A DNA stretch of 41,867 bases from an uncultured Chthonomonas sp. (GTDB lineage Bacteria > Armatimonadota > Chthonomonadetes > Chthonomonadales > CAJBBX01), in assembly GCA_903885605.1 (NCBI GenBank), contig CAISJD010000003.1:1-41867 (forward strand), written 5' to 3'. The notes beneath the pieces were generated by a model. That model worked only from the letters and a program-made list of their open reading frames with translations, was not told the DNA's origin and ran no database searches. Positions 1-6,788 of this stretch are shown in pieces; position 1 is the stretch's first letter; every line of letters starts with the position of its first letter. A program made the translations under genes and the position numbers.

Positions 1-23
1 CGGCGCCGATCCACAATGCTGAG

Positions 24-96
24 TGCCCTGGGTGGGATTCGAACCCACACTAGAGCGATTTTAAGTCGCTTGCCTCTGCCGTTGGGCTACCAGGGC
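24..96 (-). tRNA. tRNA with anticodon UAA (Leu codon UUA), short variable loop
   Basis: On the minus strand a full cloverleaf folds. It has a perfect 7-bp acceptor stem (GCCCTGG/CCAGGGC), a D arm with three firm pairs, a 5-bp anticodon stem (AGCGA/TCGCT) with loop CTTAAAA, a 5-nt variable loop (CTAGT) and a 5-bp T stem (GTGGG/CCCAC) with loop TTCGAAT. The discriminator is A (position 24); no CCA is encoded. U33 places the anticodon UAA at 61-63, which reads the leucine codon UUA, and A73 fits leucine. What is odd is the variable region: bacterial tRNA-Leu is normally class II with a long variable arm, whereas this molecule is class I. Charging identity is therefore uncertain. Confidence 0.9.
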
Positions 97-128
97 GTGG
101 GCGTCGGCGCTCGCCGCCAGGGTGCGGT

Positions 129-157
129 AGTATAGCGGCAGGCCCAAGGGCTGTCAA
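129..157 (-). promoter_or_regulatory. Sigma-70-type promoter of the tRNA gene
   Basis: Read on the minus strand, TTGACA (152-157) is followed by a 17-nt spacer and TATACT (129-134). That is a perfect -35 box, ideal spacing and a one-mismatch -10 box. Transcription would begin near 122, about 26 nt upstream of the tRNA 5' end at 96. Confidence 0.75.
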
Positions 158-195
158 TGCCGACCCGTGCAATCGTTCGCCCGGGCTGTTGCGTA

Positions 196-201
196 TATAA
201 T
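196..201 (+). promoter_or_regulatory. Consensus -10 box upstream of the Cys-rich gene
   Basis: TATAAT at 196-201 is a perfect -10 hexamer in an otherwise very GC-rich stretch, pointing at the gene starting at 275. The expected -35 region (about 173-178, TCGTTC) is poor, so this may need an activator or be weak. The start point would be near 208, leaving a leader of about 67 nt. Confidence 0.4.
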
Positions 202-274
202 GGTGCTACTGCCGGTCGGTGCGGGTCGCCTGCGGCTCGGATCGGCCACACATCCCTACAGGAGTGTCAGCCAA

Positions 275-748
275 ATGATGAAGACGCTTGCAGCGCTGTT
301 GGCCTTCGGCGCCATCTGCACTGCCGCTTACGCGGGTCCCACCACCAAGTCCAAGGCCGCCAAGGACGCCTGCGGCTCCTGCCCGTCGGCCGCCGCCGCC
401 AAGAAGGCGGACTGCGCCCAGTGCCCATCCGCCAAGGCCGATTGCGCTCAGTGCCCGGCCGAAAAGGCCGCCAAGGGCTCCTGCGGCGATTGCCCGTCGG
501 GCTCCGCCGCTTCTTGCCCCGTCAGCGGCGGCAAGCTCACCTCCGTCAAGTGCGGCGAAGGCGCCAAGAAGATCGACATCGCCAAGCTCACCGCCCAGGG
601 CAAGTATGCCGACTACAAGGGCAAGCGCTACTACTGGGCGTGCGACCACTGCGCCAAGGACTTCAAGGCCAACCCCGCCGGTTACGCCAGCCGCCACACC
701 GGCTTCATGGTGAAGACCGCCAAGGTCGGCGCCAAGGCCGCCAACTAG
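275..748 (+). CDS. Exported cysteine-rich YHS-domain protein with CxxCP repeats
   Basis: A 157-residue protein beginning MMKTLAALLAFGA with a Sec signal peptide ending near A20. AGGAG at 260-264 supports the ATG at 275. The mature part carries four CxxCP motifs (C33-P37, C47-P51, C57-P61, C70-P74) separated by Lys/Ala-rich linkers, then C81-P82 and C93. A YHS-like segment follows at about 111-137, recognisable by KGKRYYWACDHC and a following F..NP..Y. YHS domains bind metals or sit on metal-handling proteins, so an extracytoplasmic metal (copper, zinc) scavenging or sensing role is inferred. The repeated CxxCP block is not part of a family I can name. The gene stands alone and is closed by the hairpin at 778. 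Confidence 0.85.
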   Translation: MMKTLAALLAFGAICTAAYAGPTTKSKAAKDACGSCPSAAAAKKADCAQCPSAKADCAQCPAEKAAKGSCGDCPSGSAASCPVSGGKLTSVKCGEGAKKIDIAKLTAQGKYADYKGKRYYWACDHCAKDFKANPAGYASRHTGFMVKTAKVGAKAAN

Positions 749-777
749 GCCTCTGGCCGCTCCAGCCTGAACCCATC

Positions 778-813
778 GCCCAGAACCGGCCCCGCGCCGG
801 TTCTGGGCTTTCT
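778..813 (+). terminator. Hairpin terminator after the Cys-rich gene
   Basis: A perfect 13-bp inverted repeat, GCCCAGAACCGGC (778-790) and GCCGGTTCTGGGC (796-808), encloses a 5-nt loop and is followed by TTTCT. It lies 30 nt after the stop codon at 748 and just before the next gene, so it separates the two transcripts. Confidence 0.8.
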
Positions 814-831
814 GCTATGGGGGAGGCCTCG

Positions 832-2736
832 TTGCTTTCACAAGCCCGATGGATCGCCGCGTTCGTCCTGACGACGGCGCCGGCGGCAGGCCACGCCTCC
901 GCCGCAAGGGAGACGCCCGTGCAGCAGAGCGACCACGCCGCCAAGCGCGACGTCGATACCCACCACCTCTTTACCACGCCCGGCACTCAGGCCCAGTGGA
1001 AGTCCCGGCGCAAGGAACTGCGCAGCCAGTTGATGCTGAACACGGGCCTCTGGCCTGAGCCGAAGCGGACGCCCCTGAAGCCCATCGTCACGGGACACAT
1101 CGAGGGCGACGGGTACACGGTGGAGAGCGTAGCCATCGAGACACTCCCCGGCTTCCGGCTCTGCGGGAGCCTCTACCGGCCTCGGGGCCGCAAGGGGCCA
1201 TTCCCAGCCATCGCCAACCCGCACGGCCACTGGGCCAACGGACGCCTGCAGGTGGAGCCCGACGTGCCCAAAGCCCCGCCGGCGCCCGGCGCCCAGGGCC
1301 AGGGCAAGGCCAACCTTCCCGCCATCGGCGCGAACCTGGCCCGCCAGGGCTTCGTCGTCTTCGCCTACGACATGGTGGGCTACAACGACACCAGCCAGTC
1401 CGACCACAAGCTGGCCGGGTCGCCTGAGGCCTGGCTCCGCGGCGTGAGCCTTCTGGGACTGCAGACGTGGAACAGCCTCCGCGCGGTGGACTACCTCTGC
1501 AGCCTCCCCGACGTCGACAAGGAGCGGATCGGCGCCACGGGAGCCTCGGGCGGCGGTACGCAGACGTTCCTGCTGGCCGCACTGGACGACCGCATCAAGG
1601 TCTCCGTGCCGGTGAACATGGTGAGCGCGCACATGCAGGGCGGTTGCCTCTGCGAGAACGGCCCGGCGCTCCGCATCGGCACGGACAACGTGGAGATCGC
1701 CGCGCTCTTCGCCCCGAAGCCGCAGCTGCTCGTGGCCTGCACGGGGGACTGGACCTCCAACGTACCCACCGAGGAGTGGCCCGCCCTCCGCAGCGTGTAC
1801 GCGCTCTACGGCGCCGCCGACCGCACCGCGTATGTGCAGTTCAACTACGGCCACAACTACAACATCGAGAGCCGCGAGGCCATGTATGCCTGGTTCGGCA
1901 AGTGGCTCCAGGGCGATGAGAACCGCGACCACTTCCGCGAGGCGCCGCTCACCTTCGACACCGCCGCTATGCGCACGTGGCGCACGGGGGTTGCCAAGCC
2001 CACGGCCGGGCCGCAGGGCAATGCCGCTGTGCTGCAGGCGCTCACCGAGCGCTCGGAGGCCCTCGCCCCCGCCCCGCCCACCGACGCGACCGCCCTGGCC
2101 GCCTACCGCAAGCGGATGGCCCCGCCGTTTCGGCGCCTCCTCTCGCTGCCTGAGCCCGCCTCCAGTGCAGCGGGCCGCACGGCCGGAGGTCCGCTGCTGC
2201 TGGTCACGGAGGCCGGCTCGGTCGCCGAGGCCGCCGATGTCGTGGCGGCCATTCGGGCCAAGGGCGCCGGAGCCGCCGCGGAGGTCCTGGACCTGCCCGC
2301 CGTCGCCGCACGCGAGCCCGAGATCTGGGGCGCCTACTCGCTCTGCTACAACCGGACGCCCGCCGCCGAGGCCGCAAGCCGCATCATCCAGGCCGCATCG
2401 GACCTTCGCGCCCATACCGGCAAGCGCGTGCGGGTCGTGGCCCTGCGCGGAGCCGGTCCCGCCGCTCTGCTGGCCCGGGCCGCCTCGCCGGACATCGCCG
2501 AATGCGCGGCGGACGTGGAGGGATGCGACGGCAGCTACGCCTCCGCCCTGCGCGGCTCGTACGTGCCCTGCCTGGAGCAGATCGGCGGCCTGCCGGCGGC
2601 GGTGGCCGCTTCGGGCGGCAAGCTGACCCTGGGCGGCGCACAGGGCCTTGACTGGGTCGACCGCCTGGCGCCGCTCCTCGGCGGGTCGCTGAAGCGAACC
2701 GCCGGACCCCTCACCGCCGCCGACGTGGCGCGGTAG
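832..2736 (+). CDS. Secreted alpha/beta-hydrolase (acetylxylan-esterase/S9-like)
   Basis: A 634-residue hydrolase of the large acetyl-esterase / prolyl-oligopeptidase-like group. I chose the TTG start at 832 because GGGGGAGG (818-825) sits 6 nt upstream and the product then opens with a signal peptide (MLSQARWIAAFVL...HASA). An ATG at 817 in the same frame is the alternative. The expected catalytic residues are visible: nucleophile S239 in GATGASGGGTQ, acid D306 in CTGDWTSN, and H341 in YGHNYN; an HGH element (NPHGHW) probably helps the oxyanion hole. About 230 residues after the hydrolase domain form a second, unassigned Ala-rich domain. It likely removes acyl groups from a polysaccharide outside the cell. 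It ends 3 nt from the convergent DUF4838 gene. Confidence 0.85.
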   Translation: MLSQARWIAAFVLTTAPAAGHASAARETPVQQSDHAAKRDVDTHHLFTTPGTQAQWKSRRKELRSQLMLNTGLWPEPKRTPLKPIVTGHIEGDGYTVESVAIETLPGFRLCGSLYRPRGRKGPFPAIANPHGHWANGRLQVEPDVPKAPPAPGAQGQGKANLPAIGANLARQGFVVFAYDMVGYNDTSQSDHKLAGSPEAWLRGVSLLGLQTWNSLRAVDYLCSLPDVDKERIGATGASGGGTQTFLLAALDDRIKVSVPVNMVSAHMQGGCLCENGPALRIGTDNVEIAALFAPKPQLLVACTGDWTSNVPTEEWPALRSVYALYGAADRTAYVQFNYGHNYNIESREAMYAWFGKWLQGDENRDHFREAPLTFDTAAMRTWRTGVAKPTAGPQGNAAVLQALTERSEALAPAPPTDATALAAYRKRMAPPFRRLLSLPEPASSAAGRTAGGPLLLVTEAGSVAEAADVVAAIRAKGAGAAAEVLDLPAVAAREPEIWGAYSLCYNRTPAAEAASRIIQAASDLRAHTGKRVRVVALRGAGPAALLARAASPDIAECAADVEGCDGSYASALRGSYVPCLEQIGGLPAAVAASGGKLTLGGAQGLDWVDRLAPLLGGSLKRTAGPLTAADVAR

Positions 2737-2739
2737 GCG

Positions 2740-4980
2740 CTACTCCCGAACCAGCACGATCCGGTCGATCCATACGCCCTTGATGCGGCCGGCGTTGTTC
2801 GCAGGCGACGCCCAGACATACGTTCCGGGCGTCGCCTGCACCACACCCAGGTCGACCAGCCGGTAGGCGGCGCCGTCCGCCTCTGCCAGTGTCAGGCTGC
2901 GGCTCGAGATGCCCTTGGCCTCGGAGGACGAGTAGACGCCCAGCGTCACCGCCGTCTCAGCGTCGCCTTCGCCCTCGGCCCGAAGCGCCATGTAGACATG
3001 CACCGGGCCGGTCAGCTCATCGGGGATGGCCGCCTGCACCGCCCACTGGTTGTGGTCCGTGCGCATCCGCGCCGCGCGGCGGTTGGAGGCCGCGGGATCG
3101 TCCACCACATCCACCCACGAGCCGAGGTTGAAGAGGCGCATATCGCCCTCTTGCAGGTCGAACAGCCTGTCCGCGGGGATGCCGGCCAGCGACGGTGGCG
3201 CGGCGGGGGGGTCGGTCAGCATGTCGACCCACGTGTCGAGCCACTGCATGGCGGGCTGCCCCTCGGCGCGGAAGGTGGTCTCGTACCGCTTCGCCGCGTC
3301 GCGCAGGTACCGTACCGCCTCGATGCGCGAGGCCGGCGCGGGAGGCTCGATGCCGCGCTTGGCGCAGGCGGCCATCATGCTCCGATGCTCGGTGGCCCAG
3401 AGGTAGTCCAGCGGGAAGCGCTCGCGCCGGACGCGGGCCGCAAGGACCGGATCCGAGGCCACGGCGCGCTCACCCTCGCCGAAGAGGCGGTAGCCCTCCA
3501 GGACGTGGTCCGGCCCCATGTACCGGTCGCTCTTCCGGCTGGCGTAGGCGGCCTCGACCAGCCGCAGGTAGGCCTGCATGTAGGGCGCCGCCTTGCCGTA
3601 GTAGCCCTGCAGGAACTCACCCTCCAGCTGCGCCTGGTTCCGCGACGGGTCCCAGAGCAGGCGCGCCGTGACCCAGGCGCGCAACCGCTGGAAGCACGAC
3701 GCGGCATTGTACGAATCGCCCTGCACGAAGACGCCCACCGCGTGGTTGGCGGCGAAGAGGCGGATGTTGGGACCGTAGACCGGCAGACAGGGGTTCGGGT
3801 ACCAGTACTCGCCGAACCGGGCGACGTAGGTCCAGATGTAGAGCTCCGGCGAGATGGCCGACCAGGCCTTCAGGTCATCCAGGAAGCCCCGGTTCTTCTC
3901 GTGCGTGAAGGGCAGGCCGTAGTCGCACTCGATGCTGCAGAGGCGGATCACCACGTTCTTGCGCGGCCGGGTCACCCTGGGCGCCTTGCGGGTGTACTGG
4001 TAGGCTAGCGTCTCCACGCGGAAGCCGGGAAACTCCTTCTCGATCCGCTCGGCCACGGCGTTCACGAAACGCACCAGCGGGCCGCTGGGCGAGCCGTCCT
4101 CGGCCTCGATGGCGAGGCACTCGGGGCACTCGCAGCGGCCCAGCCAGTCGTTCTGCGCGATGGAGATGAAGCCCGCGTCGGGTTCCTTGCGGATCCAGGC
4201 CAGCGCGTTCCTGGCCATCTCCTCGACCAGCTCGGGGTTGGTCAGGCAGAGCTGGGCGTAGTCCCAGATCCGCTTCCCCTCGCGCAGGCTGAACCACTCG
4301 GGGTGCGTCCTGGCATAGCGGTCCGGCGGGATCAGCTGGTAAAAGGTGTGGCACCAGCCCAGAATCTGCATATGGCCGCCGAGCTGCGCCGGGACCGGGT
4401 TGAAGTGGCCGTTGACGCGGTTGTGGGCATCCCAAGCGCCGTCGTGGTTGGGCATGTAGAAGTGCGGCTCCCGGCAGACGATGGCGGGCGCGTAGGTAAG
4501 GTCCATCTTCGGGCATGTGATCGTGGAGGCCGCGGGGATCAGTTCGGCGTCCTCGGCCCACCATCGACAGCCTACGGCGCGCTCCAGTAGTTCGCAGGCG
4601 GCGTAGTAGACCCCGCGCGACGCGCCGCCGGTCACGATCAGGTCGCGGCCCGCGGTGCGGAGCACGATCCCGTCGGCGCCCAGCGCTTTGGTGTCGATGC
4701 GAGGCTTGAGGCCCGCCGCCCGCCGCGTGGCGCCGATGTAGATCGCCGGTCCGACCTTGCCGGACGCTCCTTCGGCCACGATGGCCGGCCGAGCGCCGGA
4801 GCCCTTCGCAATGCATCGCTGAAGCTCTGCGGCGGCGCTCGCCTCCGCCGGAGTGGGCTTGGCGGGCGTCACCAGGACCATGCGGGCCTTGCCGCCCTCG
4901 GCGAGGGTATGTGCAGGCCGCGGGGCAGGCGCCCCGGTCAGCGTGGCGAGCGAACAAGCCAACAGCGCGAATGGCGTCAT
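2740..4980 (-). CDS. Secreted DUF4838 protein (glycoside-hydrolase-like)
   Basis: A 746-residue protein with an N-terminal signal peptide (MTPFALLACSLATLTGA). The ATG at 4980 has a strong AGGAGG ribosome site. Residues about 30-140 resemble the N-terminal alpha-glucuronidase/GH20-type accessory fold, including the TGG..RG.YYA.CELLE segment. The central part matches DUF4838: HPEWFSLREGKR, a CxCxxC motif at C283/C285/C288, then FVNAVAERIEKEFPGFRVETLAY and QGDSYNAASCFQRLRAWV. A C-terminal beta-rich region of about 150 residues looks like a carbohydrate-binding module. DUF4838 proteins are common in plant-polysaccharide degraders but their exact reaction is not settled, so only extracellular glycan processing is proposed. 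Confidence 0.85.
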   Translation of the reverse strand: MTPFALLACSLATLTGAPAPRPAHTLAEGGKARMVLVTPAKPTPAEASAAAELQRCIAKGSGARPAIVAEGASGKVGPAIYIGATRRAAGLKPRIDTKALGADGIVLRTAGRDLIVTGGASRGVYYAACELLERAVGCRWWAEDAELIPAASTITCPKMDLTYAPAIVCREPHFYMPNHDGAWDAHNRVNGHFNPVPAQLGGHMQILGWCHTFYQLIPPDRYARTHPEWFSLREGKRIWDYAQLCLTNPELVEEMARNALAWIRKEPDAGFISIAQNDWLGRCECPECLAIEAEDGSPSGPLVRFVNAVAERIEKEFPGFRVETLAYQYTRKAPRVTRPRKNVVIRLCSIECDYGLPFTHEKNRGFLDDLKAWSAISPELYIWTYVARFGEYWYPNPCLPVYGPNIRLFAANHAVGVFVQGDSYNAASCFQRLRAWVTARLLWDPSRNQAQLEGEFLQGYYGKAAPYMQAYLRLVEAAYASRKSDRYMGPDHVLEGYRLFGEGERAVASDPVLAARVRRERFPLDYLWATEHRSMMAACAKRGIEPPAPASRIEAVRYLRDAAKRYETTFRAEGQPAMQWLDTWVDMLTDPPAAPPSLAGIPADRLFDLQEGDMRLFNLGSWVDVVDDPAASNRRAARMRTDHNQWAVQAAIPDELTGPVHVYMALRAEGEGDAETAVTLGVYSSSEAKGISSRSLTLAEADGAAYRLVDLGVVQATPGTYVWASPANNAGRIKGVWIDRIVLVRE

Positions 4981-5065
4981 GGATGCCTCCTGTCGGCGCG
5001 GATCCGCCCGCGCTCGCGCTCAAGTTCGACGCGCGGGCGGCGACCTCCTGCGGTGATGGGCTGGA

Positions 5066-5149
5066 CGCGGACTGACACGGACGCACACGGGCGGCCACCG
5101 ACGGCCACGGACAGAGGCGCAAGAGGGCGGCGGACCGTGTCAGTCCGTG
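5066..5149. repeat. Intergenic inverted repeat enclosing CACGG-rich degenerate repeats
   Basis: GGACTGACACGG (5069-5080) and its exact reverse complement CCGTGTCAGTCC (5135-5146) flank a run of imperfect short units (ACACGGACGC, ACACGGGCGG, CGGCCACGGA). The 54-nt loop is too large for an ordinary terminator. It lies in the 233-bp gap between the divergently transcribed DUF4838 and glycosyltransferase genes. It could be a dispersed intergenic repeat or a paired regulatory site. The rest of the gap shows no gene; TATCCT at 5173-5178 is a possible weak -10 box for the operon starting at 5214. Confidence 0.5.
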
Positions 5150-5213
5150 CCGCTCTCCCTTGCCGCATCCGGTATCCTACCCTTAGCCACACCCGCCCAG
5201 GAGAGGTCGCCGC

Positions 5214-6782
5214 ATGGCCAAGCGCGCCCAGCCGGTCGAAGCCGACCCGTCCCCCGCTCCCGCCAGGAGCGGGGGCTTCGACGCGCCGGCCGCCCTGCTG
5301 ATCCTGGCGCTTGCATGCGCGCACCTGGCATTGGCTCTGCACGTGCCGCCCGCGCCCGACGAGTGCTACTACTGGGAGTGGAGCCGCCGTCCCGCGCTGG
5401 GATACTACGACCAGGGGCCGATGATCGCCTGGCTGATCTGGCTGGGGCGCGCGCTGGCGGGTGACACGCCGCTTGGGCTGCGATTACCCTCCATCGTCGC
5501 CGCGGCGCTCTCTAACGTGCTGGTCTACGCCATCGCACGGCGCATGGCAGGACCCGGCGCAGGTCGACTGGCCGTGCTGATGCTCTCGGCCACGCCGCTG
5601 GCCATGGCAGGCGGCTTCATGGCGACCTACGATGTGCCGCTGGCGCTCTGCTGGCTGGGCTGCATCTGGTTCTCGCTGCTTACGGTGGAGGGCGGGCAGC
5701 GCCGCCACTGGGCCGCGCTGGGCGTGTGCTTCGGGCTCGGGATGCTGAGCAAGCACACCATGGCCCTCTACCCGCTCTGCCTGCTCGGGGCGCTGGCGTC
5801 GTGGCGTCCCGGCCGCTCCTGGCTCACCCGACCGGAGCCCTACCTGGCGCTGGCGCTGGGACTGGCGGTCTACGCGCCGAACCTCGCCTGGCAGCACGGA
5901 CATGGCTGGGCCACGGTCCGGCATCTGGCGCACCTCTCCGGAGCCGTGTCGGACTCGACGGCCGTGCGGCGGATCGGCGACCTGCTGGGCTCCCAGGCCG
6001 GCGTCCTCACGCCGCTGCTCTTCCTCGGCATGCTCTGGGCCTCGATCCGCGCCACAGGCAAGGGGCGCGCCGTCGGGGGCTTCGCATGGCCGCTGGTGGC
6101 CGCCGTGTCGTGGCCCGTGCTGGCCTTCTTCATCCTCATGGCCGCACGCTCCAAGGTGCAGGCGAACTGGCCGCTCTGCGCCTGGCTCTCGCTGGCTCCG
6201 GCCTACGCGGCGCTCGTCGTGCGGTCCGGCGGCAGGGCCCGGGGCTTCGCCGCGACGGCAGTCACCGTAGCGGCCCTCTTGAGCCTCCTCATCGCCTTGC
6301 CGCGGCAACGCGTGCAGGCGGGCATCCGCATACCGTGGAAGTGGGACCAGACCCGCAAGATGCAGGGCGGCCCGCAGATCGCCGCCGCCGTCCAGGCAGT
6401 GCGCCGGGAGATGGGGCGCAGCGGGCGCCGTGTGGCCGTGGCCGGCACGACCTATGACGCTGCCGCGCGGCTGGCCTTCTACCTGCCCGACCAGCCGCGC
6501 ACGGTCTGCCTCTTCCTCGGCACGCGCATCAACGCCTACACCGACTGGAACGCCGAGGGCGGCCTGACGCCGGGCAGCGACGCCGTCGTCCTCGACGGCC
6601 TGCCCGCGTGGGACCCGAACCACCCGAAGCTGCAGCGCATCTTCCGCCGCGTCGAGATGGTGCGCAAGCCCATCCTGGTCATGTACGAGGGCGTCTACCC
6701 GGACCCCGTGGACACGCTCTACATCTACAAGTGCTACGGCTACCGCCCAGACCCACGGTATGAGACGCCCACCTCAGGCTGA
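5214..6782 (+). CDS. Polytopic membrane glycosyltransferase (GT83/PMT-like, ArnT type)
   Basis: A 522-residue integral membrane protein with about ten hydrophobic segments. AGGAGAGG at 5199-5206 fixes the ATG. The first loop carries PPAPDECYYWEWSRRPALG, with D49-E50 the acidic pair that marks polyprenol-phosphate-dependent glycosyltransferases (ArnT, Pmt, GT39/GT83), followed by GYYDQGPMIAW. These enzymes take a sugar from undecaprenyl-phosphate-sugar on the outer face of the membrane and pass it to lipid or protein. The C-terminal part (about 370-522) is a soluble domain outside the membrane. It is the first gene of an operon with the DUF6785-like and ApbE genes (gaps of 6 nt and an overlap), so its acceptor may be a product of the same operon. 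Confidence 0.85.
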   Translation: MAKRAQPVEADPSPAPARSGGFDAPAALLILALACAHLALALHVPPAPDECYYWEWSRRPALGYYDQGPMIAWLIWLGRALAGDTPLGLRLPSIVAAALSNVLVYAIARRMAGPGAGRLAVLMLSATPLAMAGGFMATYDVPLALCWLGCIWFSLLTVEGGQRRHWAALGVCFGLGMLSKHTMALYPLCLLGALASWRPGRSWLTRPEPYLALALGLAVYAPNLAWQHGHGWATVRHLAHLSGAVSDSTAVRRIGDLLGSQAGVLTPLLFLGMLWASIRATGKGRAVGGFAWPLVAAVSWPVLAFFILMAARSKVQANWPLCAWLSLAPAYAALVVRSGGRARGFAATAVTVAALLSLLIALPRQRVQAGIRIPWKWDQTRKMQGGPQIAAAVQAVRREMGRSGRRVAVAGTTYDAAARLAFYLPDQPRTVCLFLGTRINAYTDWNAEGGLTPGSDAVVLDGLPAWDPNHPKLQRIFRRVEMVRKPILVMYEGVYPDPVDTLYIYKCYGYRPDPRYETPTSG

Positions 6783-6788
6783 GGCGCC

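Noticed and set aside
61-63. The tRNA read as a UAA stop-codon suppressor
   Set aside because: With U33 fixed, the anticodon is 5'-UAA-3', which pairs with UUA (Leu). A suppressor of UAA would need UUA as anticodon.
838-2415. 525-codon open frame on the minus strand opposite the esterase
   Set aside because: It is a shadow of high-GC coding bias. It has no ribosome site and no recognisable domain, while the plus strand carries a complete hydrolase with catalytic residues.
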